Assembly: GCA_903813345.2 (NCBI GenBank)
Contig: CAIIXF020000011.1
Location: 625,001-689,000 of the forward strand
Direction: 5' to 3'
Length of the DNA stretch: 64,000 nucleotides
DNA from: Owenia fusiformis
Taxonomy: Eukaryota; Annelida; Polychaeta; Sabellida; Oweniidae
Shown: positions 1-14,006 of the stretch, in pieces
How the letters are laid out: each line of letters opens with the position of its first letter
Numbering within the stretch: the first letter of the stretch is position 1
Translations under genes and position numbers: made by a program
Notes under the pieces: model-generated
What the model was told of the DNA's origin: nothing
Database searches by the model: none
Seen by the model: only the letters and a program-made list of their open reading frames with translations

Positions 1-1660
1 GAAATGCAATTTATTGTACAAACTATGAGTTTATTGTACTGAACAACAATGCATTGTGTAGAACTATAAGTGTATTGTATGAGACATAATCATTCTGAAA
101 TGAAATTTATTGTACAAAACAATGTGTTTATTGTATTAATCATTAACATTATTGTACTACAACAATGTAGAGCTATATGAGTATTGTAAGAAAAATAATC
201 ATTCTGAAATGCAAATTATTGTACAAAACTATGAGTTTATTGTACTGAACAACAGTGTAATGTGCAGAACTATAAGTACATTGTACGAAACATAATCATT
301 CTAGAATGCAGTCTATTGTACTAAACAATGCATTTATTGAACTGAACAACAATGTATATAGAACTATAAGTGTATTGTATGAAAAATAATCATTCTAAAT
401 GCAATATATTGTACAAAACTATGCATTTATTGTACTTAGTACTAAACAACAATGTAATGTGCAGAACTATAAGTGCATTGTATGAATCATAATCATTCTG
501 AAATGCAATGCATAGTACAAAACTATGAATGTATTGTTTTAATCATTAATATTATTGTACTACAACAATGTAATGTGCAGAACTATAAGTGCATTGTATG
601 AAAAATAATCATTCTAAATGCAATATATTGTACAAAACTATGCGTTGATTGTACTGAACAACAATGTATTTTGCCAAACTATAAGTGTGTTGTATGAGAC
701 ATAATCATTCTGAAATGCAATTTATTGTACAAAACTATGTGTTTATTGTACTGAACAACAATGTAATGTGCAGAACTTTAAGTGCATTGTACGAAACATA
801 ATCATTCTGAAATGCAATTTATTGTACAAAACGATGGGTTTATTGTACTGAACAACAATGTAATGTGCACAACTATAAGTGCATTGTACGAAACATAATC
901 GTTCTAAAATGCAATTCATTGTATTTATTGTACTGAACAACAATGTAACGTGCAAAACTATAAGTGTATTGTATAAAACATAATCATTCTGAAATGCAAT
1001 TTATTGTACAAAACTATGCGTTTATTGAACTGATAAACAATGTAGTGTGTAGAACTATAAGTGTATTGTATGAGACATAACCATTCTGAAATGCAATTTA
1101 TTGTACAAAACTATGTGTTTATTGTACTGAACAACAATGTAATGTGCAAAAACTTTAAGTGCATTGTACGAAACATAATCATTCTGAAATGCAATTTATT
1201 GTACAAAACTATGAGTTTATTGTACTGAACAACAATGTAATGTGCACAACTATAAGTGCATCGTACGAAACATAATCGTTCTAAAATGCAATTCATTGTA
1301 TTTATTGTACTGAACAACAATTTAACGTGCAGAACTTTAAGTGCATTGTACGAAACATAATCATTCTGAAATGCAATTTATTGTACAAAACTATGAGTTT
1401 ATTGTACTGAACAACAATGTAATGTGCACAACTATAAGTGCATTGTACGAAACATAATCATTCTGAAATGCAATTCATTGTACAAAACTATGAGTTTATT
1501 GTACTGAACAGCAATGCATTGTGTAGAACTATAAGTGTGTTGTATGCAACATAATCATTCTGAAATGCAGTGTACAGAACTATGAATTTATTGTATTAAT
1601 CATTACTTTTATTGTACTGAACAACAGTATATTGTGCAGAATTATAAGTCCATTGTATTG
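1..1660. repeat. ~97-bp satellite array, about 16-17 copies, running off the left edge
   Basis: The word cattctgaaatgcaatttat or a close variant recurs near positions 91, 199, 297, 392, 494, 609, 707, 806, 899, 987, 1082, 1181, 1277, 1370, 1457 and 1556, giving a modal period of about 97 bp. Each unit holds two or three 'attgtac' words and the phrase ttgtactgaacaacaatgta. Units differ by point changes and small indels (spacing 88-115), so the array is moderately old. It begins before base 1. Short ORFs inside it are products of the repeat and are not genes. Confidence 0.93.
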
Positions 1661-1746
1661 AATATCACAATCATATATTGCATACATGCCATCATTGGGA
1701 ATAACTTTTTACTTGCAACAAATTGTCCTTTTGAAATTACATGAAT

Positions 1747-1925
1747 TTAGGACCTGTATAATAGCATGCGTTCACAACAAGTTCGTCCAACTATTTTAGC
1801 ATACTGTAAAACTTCCTCTTGGTCGCATACATTTTCTCCTAGAGCTTTGTATATCATATATGGCTTTGCCTGCCTCGTATAGAGCACCATAACATTGTCA
1901 AGTTCTATAGTCCCATTTGTATCTC
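1747..1925 (-). CDS. possible terminal exon of an unidentified gene
   Basis: On the - strand a pyrimidine-rich tract ending ttgtgctttcag (AG at 1927-1926) is followed by an open frame of about 59 codons that ends at a TAA at 1749-1747. The intron would be phase 1. The peptide is polar and balanced in composition, contains CDQEE and ends TCCERMLLYRS; the paired cysteines suggest a secreted or extracellular C-terminus. I do not recognise the family. No AATAAA is evident just downstream, and upstream exons are not identifiable because the preceding region is repeats. It could be a chance ORF next to a chance acceptor. Confidence 0.33.
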
Positions 1926-1935
1926 CTGAAAGCAC

Positions 1936-2457
1936 AAATATATGTTGTAATGAATTTGATGTTTGGCCGATAACAAAAGTTTTCTTTTAATTTTACCATT
2001 TTGGGTAGTAACAATTAAGAACATTTTTGTTATGGATCAAGTAACCTACCCGATGAACTTCGTCATTGTATTTAATATTATTCTGGTGATAAACATGTAT
2101 TTTGTAAAAAAATGTATATTGATGCACATTCTGGGTTATGCCACACATATAACAGGCCCATAGTCAGGCAAGTGGAGGGAGTGTGGTTGTGTTCTATAAA
2201 ATTATTTTATTATGTTGCTAGGTATCTATGAAAATAAATTAATGAGTGTGTTCATTCAATACCCTATTCCCAAGGGCATATACCTACCAAGTTTTATTGC
2301 AATTGAATGAATATAAGATGCTGCCTCAGAAAAGTCTCACTAATTAATGATACCCCCTCGTACATCAATATTATGATAACTAATGCACATACACAACGGT
2401 TTTAACCTATATAAATATATTATTCAATATTTAAATGTATGAATTTTCAATACTGAA
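1936..2457. other. intergenic or intronic, nothing recognised
   Basis: AT-rich sequence without a repeat or coding signal I can support. If the - strand exon at 1747-1925 is real, this would be its upstream intron. Confidence 0.5.
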
Positions 2458-2601
2458 TCATGGGGTTTGGTTAGTACTTGTCTGGTAATAGCACAGTAAC
2501 ATGATTCGCTACTACATATACCATAGCCCCGCGCCTAAGCCATGTTACCACTGACCAAGCTCATGGTATCATTGGGTTTGGTTAGTACCTGTTTGGTAAT
2601 A
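2458..2601. repeat. left part of a 111-bp tandem array
   Basis: One full 111-bp unit (starting tcatggggtttggttagtac at 2458) and the first 33 bp of a second (2569-2601). The array resumes at 5446. Removing the element between them restores the exact 111-112 bp spacing, so this was one array of about 3.5 units before the insertion. Confidence 0.9.
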
Positions 2602-2868
2602 GAGATTTTACATTTTGGCATGCCATCTCCTGATACCTTGGTGAACTAAGTCATGTGATCATTTATATCCAATCAGAATGCATTTCTGCCACATAGTGAT
2701 AGCATAGTGATCCAAAGCTAAACCAAGGTGTAGGAAGGGTTTATATTATCATATAGAAGGGGTGCACTTTTCTAATTGGCCATGGTTGACATGCATGTTT
2801 GCAAACTTAGTACTTGCATTAAGAGCTCTGACTGGCACCCTAACAAAATAAATTCATACTACACTGAT

Positions 2869-2965
2869 GCCTGGGTCACATTTGCTCCGTTTGTTCAATA
2901 TTGTATTCAATTTTGAACAATACTCAATCGGCATGGCGCCGTAGTGAAAATCGGAGCAATCTGCA
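2869..2965 (+). mobile_element. degenerate MITE, same family as 20089-20207
   Basis: Begins tgcctgggtcacatttgctc and continues through a palindromic core with two attcaattttgaacaa-like words, ending near aaaatcggagcaa. The reverse complement of 20089-20207 has the same order of words. The right terminus is eroded in this copy. It is nested inside the 2602-5445 element. Confidence 0.65.
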
Positions 2966-3433
2966 TTACTTGTACACAGTGTATACCAATAGCCCATTTT
3001 CAGCATAGCAATTTCTAAGAAGGGTTTCCAAAATTCTCCATCATGGATTACCTTGACCCTCTCTTCTTACATGATAGACACAGACATGTTTCTAGATGCG
3101 ATGTGTACCAGAATGAAAGCTCTGGCTTCTTCCTAACTTGGCGGGAGGGTGCAAAGTACTTTCTTGAGCATTAAAAATAAATGCCATTGTCACAGGAACT
3201 TTGCATTTTTGGTAAATCCATTGAATATTTATCTGCATGCTCGAAGTTAAGTAAGTTAAGAAGATCAGATTCTTTATAACACTTGATCCAAATCTATTTG
3301 ATATTCAAAATCTAAGTAAACCTCTCTTTTTGAAGAACCAACTATCTATCATATTACTCAGATTGAATTAATCAATATTCTCATACTCTCTCTAGTTTGT
3401 ATGAATGGATGACCCTAAACATCATGTGGAATA

Positions 3434-4810
3434 CTTCTCAGAAAATGTGCCCAATATATTACTCTAAATCATACATGTCATAGGAGCTTTGAAGTTTTGA
3501 AAAGTTGTCTGAAACAAAAATTGTGATCATAAAAAGAGAATGGATTGCTTTCTAAAGCAGTTTTCTCATTTTTTCTATTTTTAGGAATGAATTCAAATTT
3601 TCAAAATCTTCTATAATTTCAAATAATATATTTGGCACAGTTTCTCAAAAATGCAATAGATTCTGTCTGGTGACCTTTCTAAAAGTCCAACTTTTAACTG
3701 TTTTTGAGTCACATTTTCTGAGTCACACTCCTCTGTGTATACTTTCTCCAGTATGTATGAATCGAAACTAGGTTAATTTCCCATGTGCCTAAACCAATAT
3801 TTTATTGTTTTATTTACTTTCTGTGTATGTGTGTATGGACTACTATTTATATTTTCCAGTGTTTCTATGAAACAATAAATTTTAACTGTGTGTATTGATA
3901 AATATCATGTACTTTCTCCAGCGTGTATGAGCAAATATTATGTACTTGCACTAGTTATTTAACCAATACTCTGTACGTTCATACACACTGGAGAAAGTAC
4001 ATAGTATTTGATCATACAAAATGTGTGTTCATAAACAATGGAGTACATGATATTTGTTCATACATACTGGAGAAAGTATATCCACAGGCGTGTTAGTTCA
4101 TATGCATGTCCATACTGGAGAAAGAGCGTAATGTCTCTTCATACACATTATAGATATTGTAGTACATTAAATTCGTTCATACTCACTGGTTTAGGTACAT
4201 TTTATTCGTTCTGACACATTGATTGAAAACACGGAAGAGAATGAACAACGTTTTGGTTCATGCACAATGGAGAAAGTACAAATCATTTGCTTATGCATGT
4301 TGGAGAATGGACACAAAATATTTGTTCATACATGCAGGAGAAAGTACAAAAAATGTGTTCATTGAAAGTGGAGAACCCAGATTATATACTTTCTCCAGTT
4401 TGTATGAACAAATTCATCAATGTGTTTCATGCAACACATTTTAATGTGTAATTTAAGGTGCTATGTAAGTTAACAGAAATGACAAAACAAAAAATGTCAA
4501 AACCATGCTGGATTCTGAATTTTTTTTGAACCAAGATAAGAGATCTGTTTGGACCTACAGTCAGTTTAACTAGTTCAACATATTTACATGACCGGGAACA
4601 CAAGGAAAATGGTCAGAATGACCATAAACATGATGAAATAACCTTTTCAGCCCTCTGAAAATGTGACTGAAAAATAGCTAAAAGTAGGTGCTAAGGAAAG
4701 GTCAATGAACAGAATCTCTTGATTTTTTCAGAAAATGTGTCTAATATATTGCTCTAAATGATACAATCTTTGAAATTTAAAAAAAATTGTTTGAAACAAT
4801 AATTGCTATT
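3434..4810. repeat. nested direct and inverted duplications inside the 2.84-kb element
   Basis: 3434-3525 (containing caatatattactctaaatc) recurs in direct orientation at 4722-4805. 3652-3715 (agattctg...gacctttc...gagtcacattt) recurs inverted at 4660-4722. Together these bracket the minisatellite at 3735-4425, so the interior was built by repeated rearrangement of a few segments. Confidence 0.7.
3735..4425. repeat. two-orientation minisatellite, core actttctccag / ctggagaaagt
   Basis: The core appears as actttctccag near 3742, 3911 and 4390 and as its complement ctggagaaagt near 3988, 4069, 4112, 4268, 4300 and 4338, usually beside a ttcatacaca-type word. Spacing is irregular (about 35-60 bp). 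ORFs at 4223-4451 come from these repeats. Confidence 0.78.
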
Positions 4811-5045
4811 TTTCAGTCACATTTTCAGAGGGCCGAAAAGGTTATTTCACCATGTGTATGGTCATTCTGACCTTTTCCATTGTGTTCCCGGCCATGTAAA
4901 TGATACGTGGAACTAATTAAACTGACTGGAGGTCCAAACAGAACTCTGTTATCTTGATTCAAAAATTTTTCAAAATCCAGCATGGTTTTGACATTTTTTG
5001 TTTTGTCATTTCCTGTTAACTTCCTTAGCACCTTAATTTGTATTT
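4450..5045. repeat. inverted repeat with ~225-bp arms
   Basis: 4450-4677 and 4812-5045 are reverse complements at roughly 80-85 percent by eye, with a ~135-bp loop. Matching words include caaaaccatgctgga / tccagcatggttttg and gaccgggaacacaa / ttgtgttcccggcc. The 74-codon - strand ORF at 4825-5049 is one arm of this hairpin; the mirrored arm carries disruptions, so coding is unlikely. Confidence 0.85.
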
Positions 5046-5445
5046 CCAAGTAAGATTTTTTAGAATTGTGCCTGTATGTAAAATTAAGTCAATAAACTAG
5101 TAACCATAAATGTCTGCAATAATATAAAAACAATGGTGATTTTTTGGCATTTTGGTAAAGCCTTTGGTTTGTAATGGGAAGATTGTCTTTAAAATTAGAA
5201 CTGTTTTGCATGGGGTCTTTTGCACAATTGATAAATTATATACTATATTAATACATTACTATATAGATTTGCAATGTCTAGGTTTTATTCAAGTAACTGA
5301 CTCCACTCAAATGTTGTGCTTATAAAATGTGTCGACTCCTATACTACCTTTTGAATGAAAATAAACTCTTCCAAAAGTGATAGGACCTTAGTGCACCCAT
5401 GCCATGGTAAGGACCTTAGGTTGGCATGCCAAAATGTAAAATCTC

Positions 5446-6802
<1,357 letters not shown>

Positions 6803-7045
6803 CCTTTTTAACCACATTTTTACCACTCAAGATATGTTAAAGTGTGGTTGCGGTCACCTGTTTTGACACTCATTAAAGTGTGGACCCTGCTAGTATTTCT
6901 TCCACAGTTCCAAGAAACATCTTCCCATAGTTTCTCCTCATAATGAGAAAATGTGGTTAAGGTGTTCCTGAAACTATGGAATAGCAGGACATTCACTTTG
7001 ATATGATTTAAGATTACCATATATTGTTAATAGTGGTTAAAAGGG
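6803..7045. mobile_element. ~243-bp MITE-like repeat
   Basis: Ends with ccttttt-aaccac on the left and gtggttaaaaggg on the right, giving short terminal inverted repeats. The segment catagtttctcctcataatg and its neighbours recur inverted at 10249-10372. The 66-codon - strand ORF here is shared by the second copy only because the DNA is shared. Confidence 0.6.
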
Positions 7046-10000
7046 TAAATGGTTGCCATAAAATATTGCCACTGCTATACCTGTTATCCTGACATCTGAA
7101 TTGTTTAATGCATCTTCTATCAAATATTCCATTACGCATATCGCAACTATGAGAATGTTGTATGATCGAAGCATTGGTTAATTTGATCACATAAACGTTT
7201 TAACTCTGACTTAGGTAAACAGTTTTATCTTTACAAAATTTTTCAGTAAAATGACATAACGATTAGAGTCAAATGAATGATGCTCCCGGGATTGATACTT
7301 GACTTTTCTATTTAGGTAGATCAGAAGTTTGCATGAATATGAAACAAAGTATTTAAAATTAGTTATTCTAAAGGGAAGTTTATTTTGACTGAACTGACTA
7401 ATCTTATTATATAAGACTTATTAAAGAATAACATGTACATAATGATATAACAAATGCATGTGATCAATATGTTAAAATATAGTCCAGACATGATTTTATT
7501 ATTTCTTAGACATCAAAGACTTGAAGAGTCACGAGAATAAAAGTTATACCTGTAGTTAGTGAATTTATTTGAATTATATCAATGTTAATTTTAATAATAA
7601 GACTATAATTGTAATCAAGAGTCTAAATCTAATGATTAAATAAGAAAAGGATGTTGCTAATATGTTTATAAAACAATAGATCAAGAAGTCAGTTAACTTG
7701 TTATTACACATTCCAGAATGTGCTTTGTGGACAAATTGAGTCCTAAATATCTTTTCAAAAACCTTATATTCTTGCAAATGAGGAAACCGAGCAATGTGAT
7801 TTTTATTTAACCATTAATTTCAGTATATTTTCCATGACATATTTTGTACTTTATGACAGACAACAATTATTGTTTATATAGATAATGATAATATATTTAA
7901 TAAGTAAACAATAATAACATACACATATATACAATGTAATAATATACACTTTTGGCTAAAGTTCCATAACTACGGCGCAAATGTGATTAGGCCATATTTG
8001 CATGAACAATACATTGTTTATGAAGTTATAAAAATGCAGCGTGATGCATTTGATATGAAGAAGCGAGGTAGCTGAATAAACCTGAACGTTGAACCCTGCA
8101 AGGGTAGAAATTTGAAATTACGCTCGTGAATAAGCAAATTTAGTGATGAATCAGCTCTAAGACGATGGCCAGTGCAGCCAAAGAGCCCGATGATGGCCTT
8201 ATACCTGTGATGTCGGAATAAGGTGATTATCATATCGAAATTCAAGTAAACTTAGTTCATTATAACAAGCAATCATGGTAAGGTACTTGGTGGCCGGGTA
8301 CCGCCGGCGAATGTCGTTGTCGCGAACGACTATGAATGCTTGAAACTGCGTATGATGATCATGATTAATGTCAATATAAATATCATGAGCATATGCTATG
8401 AACTTTGTTTGTCTTGAACAAAGTGCTGGAAATAGTAACTGTATGAATTTACAGTTGGGGAATATGACGAATTGTAAAGAGTTTATGGTAAAAGCCTAAT
8501 CATATTTATAAAAAAGGTGAACTGTGGTTGTAGGGAGGTGGTGGATACTAAATCGAAGTCAAATATCTCTCCGTGTGCACTTCGAAATATTTGACTAAAT
8601 ACTGACCGCATATGCCGTACACGTGATTCACATTGAGATCAGAAGCGTGACGAAGGCGTTGCCTGTTTTGATGTAAGGGATATGAGCGGATTATCAAGTT
8701 GTCAGTCATAAACTCAACTTATAAAAATAAGTTACCATTAATCACCATAAGCCTTAAGGCTATAGTTATATGGACAGATTATTAAAAAGAGTTTTAGTAA
8801 AAGCTGTGAGATTCTGAAAAACACAACTTAAATTGATACCAAAGGTTGATAGATTGTTGTTCTATAGCAACAACCCAACTTGATGCATTTTGTGGGAGAT
8901 ATTTACATTCATAATCATGTGATCTTTTTTCGTAAATTGGTCGAAGTGTATTTTTTATATTGTCAGTGAAGGTCTTACATATCTTTGCCTTATTGTAAAC
9001 ATTTGCAATGTACATTATTGTGCTTGGGGACCATATTTTAGATTTGTAAAGAGGTTTAACTGATAATTCAATCCATCTAAATGATACTTTTCTGTACATT
9101 TTGAGCTTAAAAATGTACTAAAATGTGATATCTATCTAGGTGGCATGTTCTGATTGCCTCTGTATGTTTAGTTCAGATTCGTCACTTCAATGTGTTCCTT
9201 TTTCAGTATCATTAATAATTATTTGATAATGATTAATTGAATGATAAATGATTATAAGTATAATGATTTATCTTGGATGCTCATTTTCATTAAATCTATA
9301 TCTAATCCAGATCTGAGTAAACTCATGTTGTCCTAGCTGTGGAACTAAACATTGTTGTTATAACTTATGTAAACATTATATATCACCCATACCTGTGCTG
9401 CTCTTATACCATCTCCAAACCACACTCTTACCACACCCGACCCACTCCTTTGAATTGTATGGTTTGTCAGTGGTCTTTATATATAATGGAATTCTTTTAA
9501 TTCAATTTAGTTTTTACACTGCTTAAAATTGTTAGATTTCTCATAATAGAACAACCCATCCTACCTGGCAATAGACTCAATCTTAACCTTGGTATGAATA
9601 GCAAATACTCATTTTATTTATTGTTATTAATTTCCAATGCTAACACTTTTTATATATTTCACAAAGTTTACTGCAGAATTGTCATTGGTCACAGTCAGGT
9701 GGAAGGTGCAAAGCAGCCTTCAATGAACGGTGAATAGCCATATTCAAACACCATCCTCTTTGATAGTGAATAAAAATTGAGGTTGATTTTGATTGTTTCC
9801 CAGATAATCAGTCCTATATTGAAACATTTAGTTTGGTATCGGGTCCCTATTTGACATTTGGTATGGCTATGTGGGGTTATTTACTTGTAACTGCTTAAAA
9901 TATTGGGCAAAAATAATGGCATGGGTGCATATTGAAATTTGATTGATTGGTATCAGGTTGTCATGTCAACAGTTCACATTAATAGTTCACCAGTTCCCAC

Positions 10001-10248
10001 AAATCGAGCCGTTTCACTGAAATATCCTATAGAGGTTAAACTCTGGGATAATCAAAGATTAAAATATACACCAATAAATCAATTATAATTGAGACAAATA
10101 AGTCATGCTTCAATCATACAGCATTCTCATTTATGTCACATATGTTTAATAATATATTTGTTTGATGATGAAAAAGATGCATGAAACAATTTAGATACCA
10201 GCATATCATGTACAGTAAATCCAAAAATATATTTAACAAGCATTAAAC
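7046..10248. other. 3.2 kb without a supported gene
   Basis: AT-rich sequence. 7980-8700 is somewhat richer in GC and has a short hairpin near 8550-8595 (gtcaaatat ... atatttgac). A 101-codon - strand ORF (8794-9099) shows no recognised domain and no flanking splice or promoter signals that I could judge. Confidence 0.5.
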
Positions 10249-10372
10249 CTTTTAACCCCTATGAATAATATGGTAACCTTAAATCATATTAAAGTGAATG
10301 TCCTACTCCTCCATAGTTTTGGTTACACCTTGACCACACTTTCTCATTATGAGGAGAAACTATGGGGTAACA
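10249..10372 (+). repeat. partial second copy of the 6803-7045 repeat, inverted
   Basis: From ccttttaacccc to aactatgggg this matches the reverse complement of 7045-6920 with scattered differences; both contain tctcattatgaggagaaact. The right end is not recovered. Confidence 0.72.
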
Positions 10373-11869
10373 TACTCCCCATGTACCTAGGGAACTTTTT
10401 TAAAACTATAATTCCCAAACAAGGGAGTATACATGTTTATCCTGAACTTCAATGAAGACAACATGAATATTTAACCACTTTAAGAGGTTGAAATACATAT
10501 TGGTATCAAAGGGTATACTGTAATCTATAAATAGAGATATTTTTGCCTCTAGTCTCATTTTTAAACGGCACCTAATTGCGTACTTAACATTGGTGGCAAC
10601 ATATTTCAATTTCATTACGGGGGAAACAGAAACAAACTCACTGACATTGAGAGATTGTCTGGAATGGGAGACAATAGTGAATACAGGGGGTATTGTATTC
10701 TTTGATTTCGATTGTATGAATGAAGCACTTTTCATTACTGAGTATGTTTTATTACGAGTTCTGTTGGTTATGTAGTTCCATACCATCATCGATTTGTTTA
10801 TTCCTAAAAATCAAATTTTATTGTTTTTTACGTGATAGATCATTAAAAACACAAATTAAGAAGAAACTTGAACATTAATTAATCTATAAAAATGCAAGCA
10901 TTTGTACACGAGGAACACCAAATACACTGAGGGAAAATAAGCAAGTCTGATCAAATACAAATCCTGTTTAAGTGACTTCAAACAAGTCGCCAATTAATTA
11001 GAGAAAACAATAAGTTAAAAAATATGAATCAATCTGATTACAAAAATCCATGCTATTTGATTCGTGTATTATCTACAACCTAGTAGCGAAAGGATAAAAT
11101 AATTGTTTCATGTTAACGTGAAAACAGAAACCCCAACACAACCCCAAACCGAAAGCATATTATAATTAGAACCCCTCTTACATAACTATTCGGGAGAAAT
11201 AAATACAAAAAACGAGGAAGACAACTGATGGGGGTCACTCCAACCCACGGATCCACCTCCTCCGCATTACGACGACGCGTTTTGATAAGTAACAATGGAC
11301 TTACACATGTGAAAGTAATTCAAATCAATATTGTATCATATTGGTTAAATCAGAAGTAATAAAGTCAGGCAATACATTGGCAAAATGTAATCAGAAAGGC
11401 GGATTAATTGTTATTTGTTTTAATTGTCAAAATAGTTCAAAGAAATGGACGGATTATGACAACATTTATTAAATGAGTCTTAATATTGTCTTAAACAAAT
11501 ATAATAAGCTTCGTTTAACGAAGGTGTGGACTCATCAAAACAAAAGTCTTTAAGAAATATCCAAACCGTATAATACAGTACCATATGTTTCGCATGGGTT
11601 TATTCTAGCATGATTTGTAATACACTAAAAATGAATGGTATAATCGAACATGATACGGGTCACTATTGCAGCGCAACCGGACTCCTTTTTTATGCTATGG
11701 TAGTGTGCTCGTGGAGCCGGTTTGCTGTCAGTTTTTAGTTTATAGGCATGGGCGGACTCCAGGTAAAAACCCTTGTGTGAGTCCTAGTTGTAATGTTCCA
11801 ATTCCGATTTATAACCCTTTTTGGTAGTGTAACTGCCACTAGGTTCACAACTAAAGATAATAAGGAAAC
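10373..11869. other. intergenic, no supported gene
   Basis: Two overlapping ORFs on opposite strands (10406-10789 minus, 127 codons; 10590-10775 plus, 61 codons) are open at once, but neither shows a recognisable motif. The rest is AT-rich with no repeat I can define. Confidence 0.5.
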
Positions 11870-12200
11870 TAAAATATATCACAATGGGGTAATCGTATAT
11901 CCAAACGGGATATCTCTCTTGTTTGTTCTCTCTTATGAAAGGCCCAATGGGATAATCATATTGGGATCATCCCATTGGGGAGTTCTTTAAATAATCAATG
12001 TACCTGTGAATTTCTCAATTAGGGAAAGTCACTCTTCAGTTCCTGTCTGGTATCTCCCCAATCGGGATTCTCAAATCACGATGGGATTACATAGCTAGGC
12101 AATTGTCTTTTTATACTAACATATCCTCACTAGTTACCTTGTTCCCCAACCAATTAGGATATTCAGCCTTCTGGCTGCTCTTATCCCAATTTGGCAGTTC
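11870..12200. repeat. degenerate 'cccaat-ggga' repeat patch
   Basis: Short words such as caatgggataat, cccattgggga, ccaatcgggatt and gatgggatta recur in both orientations at irregular spacing. This looks like a decayed minisatellite or hairpin cluster. Confidence 0.45.
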
Positions 12201-12619
12201 TTTTTATTGAAGCCTGTCTCGCTTCCCAGAATGTGAAACTCTGACGTAATCTATACCGCCGATCACGTCGTAAAATATGGTGTGTATTATTTAAATACCT
12301 GACCCAATTCCTAGGGTACAATCACAAACAGATTCATCAAACGGCATAAACTCATTATGACTTTGTCTCTTATAGACCACCGTGTATTTTGCAATAATCT
12401 ATTCCGCCAATAAGTTCTCCCTGGCTTTATCATTGGCACCAATCAATCACATAACTTCAACGCCACAAAATACCAACAGAACTCTCATTAGTTCATCATA
12501 TCCTTTTGTGCTTCAGTATTCACACCACAACCGACATTCTTATTCAGTCATTCACATCCGAAGGGAATCAACCAAACCCCATCAAAAGGGAACCTTTATT
12601 ACCCATAAGATATCTCGTA

Positions 12620-12960
12620 TTGCAATCTAGCAATCTCATCTGAGATGTTACCCATTGAGATTTCATTTCAATCTCATCTGTCTCATTCTGAGATGTTACT
12701 TTCATGAGATGTCCATCGAATCTCTTTACCCGTTGAGATTTTGCATCAATCTGTTCTCAGAGATGTGCCTTCTTTGAGATTTTGAATAATCTGATCTCAT
12801 TCAGAGATGTGTGGTCTTTGAGATTTTATTTCCATCTCATTCTGAGACGTTACCTGTTTGAGATTTTGGCTTTAATCTGAGATGCTCTGAGATACCACTT
12901 GTTTGAGATTTCACAACAATCTGTGCGTTCTTTTGAGATCCTACACAATCTCTTATACCC
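12620..12960. repeat. GAGAT minisatellite
   Basis: Roughly six to seven units of about 50-58 bp, each with a ttgagatttt word followed by aatctcat or aatctgat and then ctgagatgt. Because gagat and atctc alternate, each unit is itself partly palindromic. Confidence 0.8.
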
Positions 12961-14006
12961 AGTATTCGATTGTGACGTCAATGGCATCTCTAAATGCACA
13001 CTAACTCTCAATTCCATGGAACACCGTCAGCAGTATAGAGATATGCAGCAGACGGAAATACTCTCAAAATACACCAAAATTACGAACGTGACACACACTG
13101 AATGGTTCTTTATATTCACAGTTTACAATGGTTATTTGACTTGTATTGCGTAATTAAATGTACCATTAGAAAGTGAATTATGGGGGCAATTTCGTTACAC
13201 TATCATCATTATGGAGAGGGTGATTAATAGTCATATTTAGTAATGTGTATACCTATATGTATACCTATATGTGTAGCCAGGAGGAAGGTTTTCTAAACAT
13301 ACAGCAAGTATTTTCCCAAAGGAAAAAATTCCCCAAATTTTCCAGGGGGATTCACAATTCAAAATTTTGCCCCAAAGTCACTTGAAAATGTTCAGAATGG
13401 TGAAAATTTCACGTCTCGCTCATTTTGCAACCCTATATTCAGTTTCTTTTTAAACCAAAATAAGAAATATCCATCCACATATATCAGATATTAAATCAAT
13501 AGTTGTTTATGAAAAGATAATGTGTATAGATCATAAGCTATTTGTAATTTCAGCTTTTAGTTAGCCCTCTTCCCGATCGCCGACAGAGATGTATTGTTTA
13601 AAATAATACTGCATTCCCGGCCAATAATACAATCACCATTTTGAGCAGTTTTCGTGAGATTCTGAGCAATTATCAAATGTGACCCCACCCCTGGAATAAT
13701 TCAAAAGTCATTCCTTTAGCAAATGATGGCTTCGGACCTGGTACTAGTCGAGACGAAATAATGGGAATTATTGGAAATATCCATTTAAACAGGCCCTCTT
13801 AATCTATAACAAGTTTACGCACTTTTGCACTTTTCGTGACTCAGGTTTGATATAAAGTGAAAGCACATTCTTTTTGATTGATATCCCATATATAGGTAAC
13901 ACAAAAGACGAAATATAAACACTTGCGGTAATTATGATTTAACTGTGCCCATATATAGCGCAAAATCCCACATGGCAATTTAACATTCCGACAAATTTCG
14001 CCTTGG
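12961..14006. other. intergenic, nothing recognised
   Basis: AT-rich. Includes a direct duplication of tatacctatatgt around 13246-13272. No coding or element boundary seen. Confidence 0.5.

Larger units (their letters stand above)
2602..5445. mobile_element. 2.84-kb non-autonomous TIR element inserted in the 111-bp array
   Basis: The ends are perfect inverted repeats of about 24 bp starting GAGATTTTACATTTTGGCAT (2602 onward; reverse complement ending at 5445). The flanks are TAATA (2597-2601 and 5446-5450), and intact neighbouring array units read through with a single TAATA, so it is a target duplication. A 3-bp AAT parse with a TIR one base longer is equally consistent. No transposase ORF is present. 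The interior is built of inverted arms, a two-orientation minisatellite and an older MITE. The superfamily is not identifiable: 5-bp and 3-bp duplications point in different directions. Confidence 0.88.

Noticed and set aside
743-1320. Two similar - strand ORFs of ~70 codons
   Set aside because: They lie wholly in the 97-bp satellite; the similarity comes from the repeat.
3735-4425. CRISPR-like regularly repeated words
   Set aside because: Repeats occur in both orientations with irregular spacing, in animal DNA; it is a minisatellite.
8794-9099. 101-codon - strand ORF
   Set aside because: No domain, no conserved copy, no clear splice or promoter context; consistent with chance.
10406-10789. 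127-codon - strand ORF overlapping a 61-codon + strand ORF
   Set aside because: Overlapping open frames on both strands and no recognisable motif in either; left unannotated.
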